32,591 nucleotides of DNA from Hyphomicrobiales bacterium (GTDB lineage Bacteria > Pseudomonadota > Alphaproteobacteria > Rhizobiales > Beijerinckiaceae): contig JAIXSM010000074.1 of NCBI GenBank assembly GCA_027484655.1, forward strand, positions 1-32,591, given 5' to 3'. The notes under the pieces were generated by a model. That model did no database searches and was not told the origin of the DNA. It was given only the letters and a program-made list of their open reading frames with translations. The position numbers were made by a program, and so were the translations under genes. This document shows, piece after piece, positions 1-7,262 of the stretch (positions are counted from its first letter, which is position 1; the number at the start of each line of letters is the position of its first letter).

Positions 1-913
1 CGCCCTTCTCCGCATCGGCAAGGAAATCCTTGTCGCGCAGCGTCGCGGCGAACGCGGCCTGAAGCGCCTTGAGGCGGTCGGCTGGAATGTCCGGCGGAGT
101 CACGAACGGTCGCACATACACGAGATAGCTGAACGCGAACTCCAGCACGCGCTTCATGTCCGGATCATCAACGATGTCCATGACGAACGGCACGCCCTGC
201 GCCGCAAGCTCGGGATGCGGCTCGCCGCCCACATCGAGGCCAACGCGCAGCACGCCGCGGTCAAACAGCCCCTTGGCGTTGCCCTTCGCACTGTCCCAGC
301 CCCACCCGCACAGACCATCCACCTCGCCGCGCTCAATGGCGATCAGCACGTCGCTCGTCGACTTGTAGCCTGAGATCAGCTTGAACTTCGTGCCCGCCGC
401 CGCATTCAGGAAAGACGGAATATAGGTGGTGGAGCCGCCCGATCCGCCGATGATGATCTCGCGCGTCAGCAAGTCCTTGCCGGTTTTCACCGCCACGCGC
501 GGCGCCATCACGCACACATTGGATGTGTTGTTTGCGCTGCCGAGCCAGCCAAAACGGCGCATGTCGAACAGAACGTTTTTCGAGCCGGAAATCTGCCGCA
601 CGGTGAGCGGGCCCTGGATATGGCCGATGGTGGCCCCATCCTTCGGCGCGCGGGCGTAGAGGTGGTTGGCGACGATGAGCCCGCCAGCGCCGGGCATGTT
701 CTGCACGACCACGTCCGGCGACCCCGGCACGTGGCGCGACATGTGCCGGGCGATATGCCGGGCATAGAGATCGTAACCGCCGCCAGGCGCCGAGCCGACG
801 AGCAGGTTCAGCGTTTTCCCGCGATAGAAATCCGCCACGGGAGCTTGCGCCAACGCGCAGGTGGAGGTCGCGACGACCATTGCCGCAGCCTGCAGGATAC
901 GTTTGGTCCGCAA
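1..913 (-). CDS. TctC/Bug-family periplasmic solute-binding protein (3' end outside window)
   Basis: Translation from the minus strand gives a tripartite-tricarboxylate-type extracytoplasmic receptor. These proteins bind carboxylates or aromatic acids in the periplasm for a TctAB-type permease. The start is a TTG preceded by GGGAGG at good spacing. A signal peptide follows, with cleavage expected after ALA in CALAQAP. The mature protein opens with DFYRGKTLNLLVG, then PGGGYDLYAR and VVVQNMPGAGG, the usual family landmarks. Later GGSGGSTTY and the Trp/Gly-rich GLCGWGWD segment line the expected ligand cleft. About 304 codons are visible, close to the roughly 320 typical of the family, so only the extreme C-terminus is missing. 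No tctA or tctB is nearby, making it an orphan receptor. A second, divergent TctC gene lies about 1.3 kb upstream on the same strand. Ligand unknown. Confidence 0.9.
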   Translation of the reverse strand, partial: MRTKRILQAAAMVVATSTCALAQAPVADFYRGKTLNLLVGSAPGGGYDLYARHIARHMSRHVPGSPDVVVQNMPGAGGLIVANHLYARAPKDGATIGHIQGPLTVRQISGSKNVLFDMRRFGWLGSANNTSNVCVMAPRVAVKTGKDLLTREIIIGGSGGSTTYIPSFLNAAAGTKFKLISGYKSTSDVLIAIERGEVDGLCGWGWDSAKGNAKGLFDRGVLRVGLDVGGEPHPELAAQGVPFVMDIVDDPDMKRVLEFAFSYLVYVRPFVTPPDIPADRLKALQAAFAATLRDKDFLADAEKG

Positions 914-992
914 GATGTTCCTCCCGTGTTTGCTTCTTCGTGGCGGAAGTCTGCCACCGCCACGCGCCGATTCCCAGTCCCGCAGGCGACGC

Positions 993-2102
993 TCAGGCCG
1001 CATCCGCCTCCCTCGCCGCGCCCACGCCCGATTCCTGGCGCCACGCGACGAGCAGCGCGTAAGCGATGGCGATCAGCACGGGCCCGATGAAAAGACCGAG
1101 GAAGCCGAACGACAAAAACCCGCCGAACACACCGACGATCACCAGCGCGAGCGGCATCTGGATGCTGGCGCCGATCAGCCACGGCTTGAGGATGTTGTCC
1201 ACGAAGGTGATGAACAGTCCCCAGGCGACGAACGCCCACAGCACGAACCCGGTCTGGCCCTGAAGGTAGAGCCAGTAGGCGCCGCCCGCCCACACCAGAT
1301 GGATGAGAGGCCCGCCGATCTGGCTGAGCGCCAGCAGCAGGGTGACGAAACCGATAGGAATAGCGCCGGGAATCCCGGCAAGCCAAACGCCAATCGCCAT
1401 GAGCAAGGCCTGAAAACACGCAGTGCCGACGACGCCGTAAAAGACGCCGCGCACTGCGTTCACCGACAGAACGGCCATCTCGGCGAGATGCGCGCCGCCC
1501 AGGCGGCGCAGCACGTCCATGGATACGGCCGCAAGCGTATCCCCCTGCGCCCAGAACATAGTGGCGATAGCCAGCGCCAGCAGCAACTGGAGAAGGCTTT
1601 CCCCCATGCCGCGCGCCACTGCGATGAGCGCGCCGCGCAGCGGTTCGGCGTAAGGCGCCAGGATCTCATGGGGCTTCGCGCCGGTCGTGAAGGCCTCGAT
1701 CCATTGCTCCTTGAGGCTGTCGCCCACGATAGGGATCGACTCCAGCCATTGAGGCGGGGGCGGCGCGGTCTCAAGCCAGACGCGAACCACATCGAGGATG
1801 CGCGCGGTCTCGCCTGCAAGACGGGGTGCGAGCAGCAGAATGGGAACAGCGACAAAGGCAAGCAACGCGCCAAGCAGGACCGTGGCCGCCCAGCCCGGAC
1901 TCATGCCGATGCTGCGCAGCGCCTGCCGCAATGGCCATGCGGCGACCGCGATAACGCCGCCGAACATCAGCCCGACGCCGAACGGCAGCAGCACCAGCAT
2001 AAGCCCTGATAGAAAGGCCAGAAACAGAAGCAGCACGATCAACTTCTCGATCAGCGCAGCGTTGCCCAGCCCGAACAGCGCGTCCGGTCGCCTCTCGTCC
2101 AT
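993..2102 (-). CDS. AI-2E family (PerM/UPF0118) transporter
   Basis: A 369-residue multipass inner-membrane protein of the AI-2E transporter/PerM family, whose members export small molecules or ions; most are functionally unassigned. The N-terminus has paired hydrophobic segments (LIVLLLFLAFLSGLMLVLLP and FGVGLMFGGVIAVAAW), then a soluble central part, and four to five further membrane helices. These include the family-typical Gly/Pro-rich FVDNILKPWLIG and GVFGGFLSFGFLGLFIGP stretches near the C-terminus. The chosen ATG at 2102 has GGAGGGGG a few bases upstream; a 26-residue longer reading frame exists but is Arg-rich and lacks a ribosome site. It sits between two TctC genes on the same strand, 78 bp after the upstream one, so co-transcription is possible. 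Substrate cannot be told from sequence. Confidence 0.88.
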   Translation of the reverse strand: MDERRPDALFGLGNAALIEKLIVLLLFLAFLSGLMLVLLPFGVGLMFGGVIAVAAWPLRQALRSIGMSPGWAATVLLGALLAFVAVPILLLAPRLAGETARILDVVRVWLETAPPPPQWLESIPIVGDSLKEQWIEAFTTGAKPHEILAPYAEPLRGALIAVARGMGESLLQLLLALAIATMFWAQGDTLAAVSMDVLRRLGGAHLAEMAVLSVNAVRGVFYGVVGTACFQALLMAIGVWLAGIPGAIPIGFVTLLLALSQIGGPLIHLVWAGGAYWLYLQGQTGFVLWAFVAWGLFITFVDNILKPWLIGASIQMPLALVIVGVFGGFLSFGFLGLFIGPVLIAIAYALLVAWRQESGVGAAREADAA

Positions 2103-2180
2103 GAATGTCCCCCTCCGCCCGCGCGAACGCAGCCTGGAGAGAGAGCCTAGCAGACTCTTGCGCCCGCGATGAGTCGGCAA

Positions 2181-3278
2181 TCACTCAGCCACGGCGGCTT
2201 TCAGAATCTGCCGAACCTCGGGCGTCACCTTCTTCATGGCCTCGAATACGGCCTGCACCACGGCGGCGTCCACCGCGTCCGGCTTCTCGTTGTTAATGCG
2301 CTCATATTCGGTGATGTAGGCGGGATCCTTCACCACTGCGTCATACCCCCGGCGCAGGGCGGTCACCGCATCCGGCGGGGATCCCTTCGGCAGGAAAACG
2401 CCCCGCTGAAGGCTGGTGCCGATGTTGTTGAGCTGCAACAGCGCCTCGAACTTCGGTCCCGACGCATCCTGACCCCGCGCCTGACGATACACCTCGCTGA
2501 AGGGCGGTATGCCCATGCGCGTCAGATCCGGATTTCCCTCCGGCTTGCCGTCGGCGCCGATCACATCGTAGTGCCAAAGCGCCATGCCAACGCCCGGCGT
2601 GATGATGTTGGGCACAACGATGGTGAGGAACCCGGGCAGCGAACTCGCCGACATGTTCACCTCACCCTGCAACAGCGCCTTGGCGATGTCGCTTTGCGCA
2701 GGGAAGCCCGTCACGCCGGTGTAGGGCACGTCCAGCACCTCGAGCGCCAGACGCAACCGCGTGTCGTGCGAGGACGCGCGGGAATAGCCGCCGAAGAAGA
2801 TCTTTTTGGCCCGCGCCAGATCCGCCGGCTGCTTGATGCCCGGGGCGATGTCCTTGCGGGCGTAGGCGATCGTCCACCCCCGCGCGCCGCCGATGGGCAC
2901 GAACTCCTCAACCATGTTGATCTGAAGACCGGGATCGTCCACCAGCGGCGGCGTGGGGCTCACGGTGAAGAAGCCCCCGATGGTCCCGTCGGGATTGGCG
3001 CGCGCCTTGAGGCCAAGCACGTTGATCGCCCGCAGGCCGCCCGCGCCGGGCAGGTTCTGGATCACGATGTTGGGCGAGCCGGGAATGTGCTTGCCCCAGT
3101 GCCGCGCAAGCAGCCGCGCATCCGTGTCGGCGTTGCCCCCTGCCCCGTAGTTGACGAGCAGCGTAAGCGTCTTGTCCTTGTAGAACTGCGCGTGCGCTGG
3201 TGCGCTGGCGCTGATGGCGCCGACCATTGACAGGGAGGCGAGCCCCAATGCAGCCGCCATCAGACGCTGTGCCTTCAT
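2181..3278 (-). CDS. TctC/Bug-family periplasmic solute-binding protein
   Basis: A 365-residue extracytoplasmic receptor of the tripartite tricarboxylate family. The Sec signal peptide starts MKAQRLMAAALG and ends AHA-QFYKDKT. Family landmarks are LLVNYGAGGNADTDARLLA, IVIQNLPGAGG and the late region GKPEGNPDLTRMGIPPF. It is somewhat longer than the common 320-330 residues. Two adjacent ATGs (3281 and 3278) follow TGGGAGGAC; the second has the better 5-base spacing and was chosen. It lies 63 bp downstream of the NicX-like metalloenzyme gene on the same strand, so receptor and enzyme are probably co-transcribed. That would make the receptor's ligand the substrate, or a precursor of the substrate, of that enzyme. 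This link is inference; no membrane subunits are present in the window. Confidence 0.9.
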   Translation of the reverse strand: MKAQRLMAAALGLASLSMVGAISASAPAHAQFYKDKTLTLLVNYGAGGNADTDARLLARHWGKHIPGSPNIVIQNLPGAGGLRAINVLGLKARANPDGTIGGFFTVSPTPPLVDDPGLQINMVEEFVPIGGARGWTIAYARKDIAPGIKQPADLARAKKIFFGGYSRASSHDTRLRLALEVLDVPYTGVTGFPAQSDIAKALLQGEVNMSASSLPGFLTIVVPNIITPGVGMALWHYDVIGADGKPEGNPDLTRMGIPPFSEVYRQARGQDASGPKFEALLQLNNIGTSLQRGVFLPKGSPPDAVTALRRGYDAVVKDPAYITEYERINNEKPDAVDAAVVQAVFEAMKKVTPEVRQILKAAVAE

Positions 3279-3341
3279 CATGTCCTCCCATCGGGTCCGG
3301 CGTCTGGCGCGCCGGATCCCGGTCAATGCATGCGGTTGCGC

Positions 3342-4541
3342 TTACTCGACGAACTGTTCAAGCAGCTCCTTGGGATTGCCGTAACGGCTGGCCATCTCCA
3401 CGACCTGCGGATCACGCAGCGCCATGAGGAAGCCGTTGTCGATGAGCGTGGTGTTCCCCGCCTTCACCGTCATGTCGTAAACAATGCAATCCTGATGGGA
3501 GGCCGGCTCCTCCCACTTGGGAACCATGCGCTGCATGTACTCGCTCGGCCTTTTGGCGTCCGTGCCCCAGTGCAGCGCGCCCGGCGCATTGGAGCCCGCG
3601 GGATAGGCCTTGAAGCGCGGATACTTCGGGTTGAAGCCGCAGCCCAGTTCGTGCAGCTCCGCTTCGCCGTCCACCAGCATCTCATCAAGAATGCGCGCAT
3701 CGTCGGACTTGCCGTGGACTTTTACGACGAGCCCATCCTTGTATTCGAGGCCGATGTTCTCCTCGAAAGGCTTGGGGAAACCGATGGCCCACTGCGGGTA
3801 GATGATGCCCTGCATCTTCGGCTTGGTGTGCGGATCGCCGCCGATGAAGCAGTTGCGGTCGTAAAGGTTCGGGCCGTGGGTCGGCATGTAGTGCACATAG
3901 CAGCCCGGCTGGTCGGCGCGCTGCTGGCCCTGCCAGCGGTTGTTTGACAGCAGCCCCTTCACCATCGGCGGGGTGAACTTGATGGTCAGATCGCTGCCGC
4001 GCGGGCAGGAGAAGTGCATGTCGAAGTCGTGATCCTTCGGATACATGCGCGCCGTCGCACGCACGATCTCGCCAACAAGGTCCACGGGGAAGCGCGCCTG
4101 CGGTGTCTCCAGCAGATCGAGGTTGCGGAAGTAGGTGATCTTGACCCAGCGCTGGCCCTTCTCGCGACGCAGTTTCACAAACAGCGGCGAGTTCACCGAG
4201 ATGAACCAGGTGGAGACGACGAACGTCGCATCCGCAACCAGCGCCTCAACCTCGGGCGGGCAAGCGGAAAGCTGCGTGGTGTGCGCCATGAACTCACGCG
4301 GGAACACGCCGCGCGAATTGCAGATGCCGCTGATGCAATCAACAATGCGACGGTCGAGCAGCGGATCGGTGAGGAACAGCACCTTGTCTTCAGGCCGTAT
4401 CGCAAACACGTTGATCATATTGTCGATCGCCTGGAAGTAATCCCGCGTCTGCGTGGACGGCAGAACCACATCCGCGGCGGGCATCGCCGAAGCGTGTTTC
4501 GATGCGAGAATGTCAGCCGCTGTCGGGCCCCTGAAAGCCAT
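3342..4541 (-). CDS. M29-fold / 2,5-dihydroxypyridine 5,6-dioxygenase (NicX)-like metalloenzyme
   Basis: A 399-residue cytoplasmic protein resembling the thermophilic-metalloaminopeptidase (M29) fold, which also includes the Fe(II) dioxygenase NicX that opens the ring of 2,5-dihydroxypyridine. Candidate metal ligands are visible in the order expected for the fold: His297/Glu298 in LHELGCGFNP, His324 in GALHWGTD, and the H-x-D pair His349/Asp351 in SHQDCIVYD. The N-terminal half carries the family-like RPEDKVLFLTDPLLD and CPRGSDLTIKF. The start ATG is backed by GGAGGAAACG. It is followed by the TctC gene at 63 bp. Context (Rieske oxygenase, ThDP enzyme, crotonase) favours a catabolic enzyme, either ring-cleaving or hydrolytic, over a general peptidase. 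Dioxygenase versus peptidase/hydrolase cannot be settled here. Confidence 0.68.
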   Translation of the reverse strand: MAFRGPTAADILASKHASAMPAADVVLPSTQTRDYFQAIDNMINVFAIRPEDKVLFLTDPLLDRRIVDCISGICNSRGVFPREFMAHTTQLSACPPEVEALVADATFVVSTWFISVNSPLFVKLRREKGQRWVKITYFRNLDLLETPQARFPVDLVGEIVRATARMYPKDHDFDMHFSCPRGSDLTIKFTPPMVKGLLSNNRWQGQQRADQPGCYVHYMPTHGPNLYDRNCFIGGDPHTKPKMQGIIYPQWAIGFPKPFEENIGLEYKDGLVVKVHGKSDDARILDEMLVDGEAELHELGCGFNPKYPRFKAYPAGSNAPGALHWGTDAKRPSEYMQRMVPKWEEPASHQDCIVYDMTVKAGNTTLIDNGFLMALRDPQVVEMASRYGNPKELLEQFVE

Positions 4542-4664
4542 CGTTTCCTCCGCCGTCGCGCCTCATGATCCGGGCGCTTGCTGTCCGCTGGCGTTGACGG
4601 TACCGGCGCGCTGACGCCGATGTCAACTATGATCGGGCGCCTCGCAAATGCGCCCACCCGCTGC

Positions 4665-4937
4665 GCGCGGGCCTTGTCGCGCAAGCCGGCGATCATTCTC
4701 GCCGACGAGGCAGTGTCCGCGCTGGATGTCTCCACTCAGGCGCAGGTGGTCAATCTGCTCATGGAGTTGCAGGCCAGGTTCGGCATCTCGTTCCTGTTCA
4801 TCTCTCACGACATGGCGGTTGTGGTCGCCCCGCGCCGGGAGCTGGTCGAGGTTGAACCCAGGCATTTCATGCAGACGCAAAGACAGCCTCACAGCGCCAC
4901 GTCCCGACGCCTGCGAGAAGCCTCCGCCCAAGAATGA
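4665..4937 (+). pseudogene. Remnant of an oligopeptide/dipeptide ABC transporter ATPase (Dpp/OppD-F type)
   Basis: The plus-strand frame contains the C-terminal half of the nucleotide-binding domain: [19 protein letters not shown] (Walker B and signature-following helix), [17 protein letters not shown] and [11 protein letters not shown] (D-loop and switch His). Everything N-terminal, including Walker A and the LSGGQ signature, is gone. After MAVV the usual 15 or so residues of the family are missing, and a shortened tail resembling the EIVEIGPR...HPYT segment follows ([12 protein letters not shown], then [13 protein letters not shown]). A functional ATPase needs about 270-330 residues, so this is a decayed fragment, presumably left by deletion of a peptide-transport operon next to the catabolic genes. 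Confidence 0.85.
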
Positions 4938-4969
4938 GGGGAAAAAGGCGAGACTATACATTTCTACTA

Positions 4970-4998
4970 TTGTTACCTCTGTTACAGCTTGATATACA
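4970..4998 (+). promoter_or_regulatory. Candidate sigma-70 promoter for the KGG/DUF6894-like gene
   Basis: TTGTTA (-35) and TATACA (-10) are separated by exactly 17 bases in an AT-rich island, 31 bases before the ATG at 5030. Each box matches four of six consensus positions. It is predicted by eye only. Confidence 0.45.
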
Positions 4999-5029
4999 AA
5001 CGACGCAGTTCGGGCAGGGAGATTGTGAA

Positions 5030-5539
5030 ATGGAAAGCGAAGTCGAGAAGCCGAAGAGCCGGAAGGGGTTCGCGTCCATGTCGCCCGAGAAGCGGCGCAT
5101 GATCGCAAGCATGGGCGGCAAGAGCGTCCCCACCGAAAAGCGCAGTTTCTCGCGCAACCGCTCGCTGGCGAGCTCGGCGGGGCGAAAGGGCGGTCAGACC
5201 ACGCGCCCAGAGACCAGAACCTTCACTTTAGACCGGGAGCTGGCCCGCGAGGCGGGGCGGATCGGCGGCTCATCCAACGGCGTCCACAAGACTGAGGCGC
5301 CCCTGAACCGCTATTTCCTTCACATTCGGTCCGGCGCCATGCACCTCATCGTCATCGACGAGGGCTCCACCTTCGTGCTCGCCCGTGCGCAGAAGAAGAT
5401 CGAGGACGCGCTGGCCTCCTCCGGCATCGCGCTCGCCCAGGGTTGGCGGGTTGAGGTCATGAACCGCGACGGCGACCTGCTGATGACCATTAGGGACAAG
5501 GCCGCCATCGAGACCGGCAGCGCGCACGCCATGTCTTGA
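5030..5539 (+). CDS. KGG-repeat / DUF6894-like two-part protein
   Basis: A 169-residue soluble protein with two parts. Residues 1-80 are basic and carry Lys/Arg-Gly-Gly repeats (KGFASMSPEKRRMIASMGGK, AGRKGGQ, AGRIGG), as in the KGG stress-induced proteins. Residues 90-165 resemble the DUF6894 fold: NRYFLHIRSG, DEGSTF, an alanine-rich helix, GWRVEVMNRDGDLLMTI. The start ATG at 5030 is chosen because GGGAG lies 8 bases upstream and because an AT-rich promoter-like segment precedes it; a longer in-frame extension would run into that segment. The dead ABC ATPase lies upstream and a DUF1289 gene 53 bp downstream. Function is unknown; KGG proteins are linked to general stress, and DUF6894 proteins are common and uncharacterised in Hyphomicrobiales. 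Confidence 0.8.
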   Translation: MESEVEKPKSRKGFASMSPEKRRMIASMGGKSVPTEKRSFSRNRSLASSAGRKGGQTTRPETRTFTLDRELAREAGRIGGSSNGVHKTEAPLNRYFLHIRSGAMHLIVIDEGSTFVLARAQKKIEDALASSGIALAQGWRVEVMNRDGDLLMTIRDKAAIETGSAHAMS

Positions 5540-5592
5540 CCCGGACACGCGGAACGAGCCTAAGTGCGCCCCTTCAACAAGAGGCGCACCGC

Positions 5593-5784
5593 TTGAACCG
5601 CCGTCCAACCTCAGACAACGACTCGAAGCCGGGCGCGCGCAACGCGCCCGTTCACGTTTCGCAGCCCTCGCCGTGCGTGCGCATCTGCAAGCTGGATGCG
5701 CGCCAGGTCTGCATCGGCTGCGGCCGCCATATCAATGAGATCATCGCCGCCGGCAGCGCCGTAGCGTCGCCCGCGTCCCGTTGA
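5593..5784 (+). CDS. DUF1289 family small Cys-rich protein
   Basis: A short protein (63 residues from the TTG at 5593) with the DUF1289 core SPCVRICKLDARQVCIGCGR followed by HINEI. It has four Cys arranged C-x3-C-x7-C-x2-C, suggesting a small metal or Fe-S site. An alternative TTG at 5536 overlaps the preceding stop and would add 19 residues; the 5593 start has AAGAGG about 9 bases upstream and gives the usual family length. The usual Trp after the last motif is absent. It reads in the same direction as the KGG/DUF6894-like gene and is convergent with the outer-membrane protein gene 13 bp away. Family function is unknown. Confidence 0.8.
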   Translation: MNRRPTSDNDSKPGARNAPVHVSQPSPCVRICKLDARQVCIGCGRHINEIIAAGSAVASPASR

Positions 5785-5797
5785 GGCGGCGGGCGGG

Positions 5798-6799
5798 TCA
5801 AAACTCCATGCCTGCCTTCACCCGGACCACATGGCGCTCAAAATTCTCCAGATCGAGGTGGCGCGCATCCCCCTTTGCCCGGCCTGCGACCTGCGCGCTC
5901 CAGGCGACGGATACCCACGCGTCGCCCGGCAGACGTGCGTGGAACGTAGGGCCCATAAACAGGGCGCGGCCCTGAAAGGCGTTGAAGCCCAATCCCTCGT
6001 AAGCATGCAGGTAGCGCGCCTCCGCCCCCACAAAGATTGTCTCCGACAACGGCGTGGCGAGCGCAAACCCGAGGCCGATTCGGGAGCCCCGTTCGGTCTC
6101 CGAGGCGCCGCGCTCCTTCACGTACTCCAGCTCATGAAGAACGTTGAACGCGCCGAACAATCTGTTTTCGACCAACTCCCTGTCCAAGATAAGCTTGTTT
6201 TCGAGCCCCCACTTGGTCGCGGCGAGCCCGGTGAGTTCGTCCGAGCGCGCCCAGACAGGCTCGGTCTGAAGGGTCAGACCAAACCCGTTCGTGTCACGGC
6301 TCAGAAGCCGCCAGCGGCCCTCAAGGCCCAGCCCGTTGAAGCGTAGCGTCCGGACGTCATCCAGTCCCGGAACCGCGTCGATCCGGTGGTAAGCCCCCAA
6401 CAAGGCGGCGGCGACGCTGAAACTATCCGTGAGGCCGTAAGAGAACTCGAGCTTTTTGCCAGCAGCGAGGTAATCGCCGCTGCGCTTTCCCGCGCGCAAC
6501 ACCGTCTCGACCGCAAGGCCGCGCGCGCCGACGTGCTCAACGTCGGAGCCGGAAACGAAGCCAAAAAGGTTCTCGGTCTCCACACCGTGATCTACCGCGT
6601 GCGGGACGGCGCCCTGCAAGACGGGGGCTGAGACGGGGGCTGCAGGGCGCGCGCTGTGGTGGTGGCGCTCATGGTGATGATGGCCGCGGTGGCGGTGAGC
6701 GTGAGCATTCCCGCTCTCTTGAGGCGCCACTTGCTGGGCCGAAGCCCCAATGGAGCACAGGCCCAAGGCAAACGCCCCGGCGAAAATCTTTCGGAACAT
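5798..6799 (-). CDS. Histidine-rich outer-membrane beta-barrel protein
   Basis: A 333-residue secreted protein. Residues 1-21 are a Sec signal peptide (MFRKIFAGAFALGLCSIGAS, then AQQ). Residues 33-48 hold ten His in sixteen positions, a probable metal-binding tether. From about residue 75 on, alternating hydrophobic/polar strands and a terminal VRVKAGMEF, an outer-membrane insertion signal ending in Phe, point to a beta-barrel. It resembles uncharacterised alphaproteobacterial barrel proteins that carry His-rich N-termini. Start ATG has GGAG 6 bases upstream. The promoter overlaps a perfect 6-1-6 palindrome resembling a Zur box (separate entry), so zinc-dependent expression and a role in metal capture or passage through the outer membrane are inferred. 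It is a single gene, convergent with DUF1289. Confidence 0.8.
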   Translation of the reverse strand: MFRKIFAGAFALGLCSIGASAQQVAPQESGNAHAHRHRGHHHHERHHHSARPAAPVSAPVLQGAVPHAVDHGVETENLFGFVSGSDVEHVGARGLAVETVLRAGKRSGDYLAAGKKLEFSYGLTDSFSVAAALLGAYHRIDAVPGLDDVRTLRFNGLGLEGRWRLLSRDTNGFGLTLQTEPVWARSDELTGLAATKWGLENKLILDRELVENRLFGAFNVLHELEYVKERGASETERGSRIGLGFALATPLSETIFVGAEARYLHAYEGLGFNAFQGRALFMGPTFHARLPGDAWVSVAWSAQVAGRAKGDARHLDLENFERHVVRVKAGMEF

Positions 6800-6814
6800 C
6801 AGACACTCCGAATT

Positions 6815-6827
6815 GTTATACTATAAC
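6815..6827. promoter_or_regulatory. Zur-like palindromic operator
   Basis: GTTATA-C-TATAAC is a perfect 6-1-6 inverted repeat; one flanking base (T before it) extends the left half to TGTTATA, as in the 7-1-7 core described for proteobacterial Zur boxes. It covers the predicted -10 hexamer of the His-rich outer-membrane protein gene, the place expected for repression. Assignment to Zur rather than another Fur-family regulator is inference from motif and gene product. Confidence 0.55.
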
Positions 6828-6849
6828 GTTTAGCTAACAGCCCACTCAA
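6820..6849 (-). promoter_or_regulatory. Candidate promoter of the His-rich outer-membrane protein gene
   Basis: On the minus strand TTGAGT (-35), 18 bases, then TATAGT (-10, five of six consensus bases). The -10 lies inside the 13-bp palindrome. The 5' leader would be only about 15 bases and contains the GGAG ribosome site. Confidence 0.45.
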
Positions 6850-7103
6850 AAACTGTCAACCGCACAAGCCTGATGGCCATCACCCCTGCGTCGCGGCGCT
6901 GCGTTACGGGCCCCCAGATGGCCAAGAACAAGTCCGCGCCACGCGGTGGCTTGGCGCACAGATCGACCTCAAGACCGCGCTCGCCTTCCTCCCTGCGTGT
7001 CCGCCCAAAGCCCTTGGCAACGCCAAGTCCCGCTACGTCCACGACAAGCTGACGCACCCAATTCTCGTGTTTTGCTCTATCGGATTGACCAGAGCCTGCG
7101 GTC
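6850..7103. other. Unassigned intergenic segment with open frames on both strands
   Basis: This stretch has no recognisable gene. A plus-strand frame without a convincing start reads through it (for example WLGAQIDLKTALAFLPACPP and SRYVHDKLTHPIL), and a minus-strand frame also stays open (VDLCAKPPRGADLFLAIWG). Both have coding-like third-position GC, so one is probably the relic of a lost gene and the other its shadow. I cannot name a family for either. It is bounded by the Zur-like promoter on one side and the composite repeat on the other. Confidence 0.4.
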
Positions 7104-7203
7104 GAGCATTCTCCATCCAAGTAGATGCCGGTTGGACGAAAAATGAAGAAAAACAGAAAGTTATAGTTGGTGAACTGGCGCAATCAGGTCGGTTTCCGCT
7201 CTA
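7104..7203 (+). repeat. Composite extragenic palindromic repeat, copy 1 (degenerate)
   Basis: Two blocks recur in the opposite orientation at 27961-28064. Block A has GAGCATTCTCCATCCAAGTA followed by GATGCCGGTTGGACG; block B has AATCAGGTCGGTTTCCGCTC followed by TA. Block A is more degenerate here than in copy 2, and only one arm of the block B palindrome survives. Intergenic repeats with this look (GAGCATTTTC..., AGAGCGGAA-CCGACCTGA...) are widespread in Hyphomicrobiales genomes. Confidence 0.75.
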
Positions 7204-7225
7204 AAACCTCAACGCGTGCGATCAT

Positions 7226-7262
7226 AAAAAAGGCCCCGATCCGAGGGGCGTGGATCGGGGCC
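7226..7262 (-). terminator. Strong Rho-independent terminator on the minus strand
   Basis: An 11-bp perfect stem GGCCCCGATCC / GGATCGGGGCC with a 9-base loop is followed, in the minus direction, by a run of six U. No convincing minus-strand gene lies immediately upstream, so it may end an unannotated small transcript or a lost gene. Confidence 0.8.

Noticed and set aside
861-2009. A 382-codon plus-strand frame opposite the AI-2E transporter
   Set aside because: Gln/Arg/His-rich composition is the mirror of a hydrophobic membrane protein gene on the other strand.
4665-4937. The ABC ATPase fragment as a functional gene
   Set aside because: Walker A, Q-loop and LSGGQ signature are absent and an internal segment is deleted.
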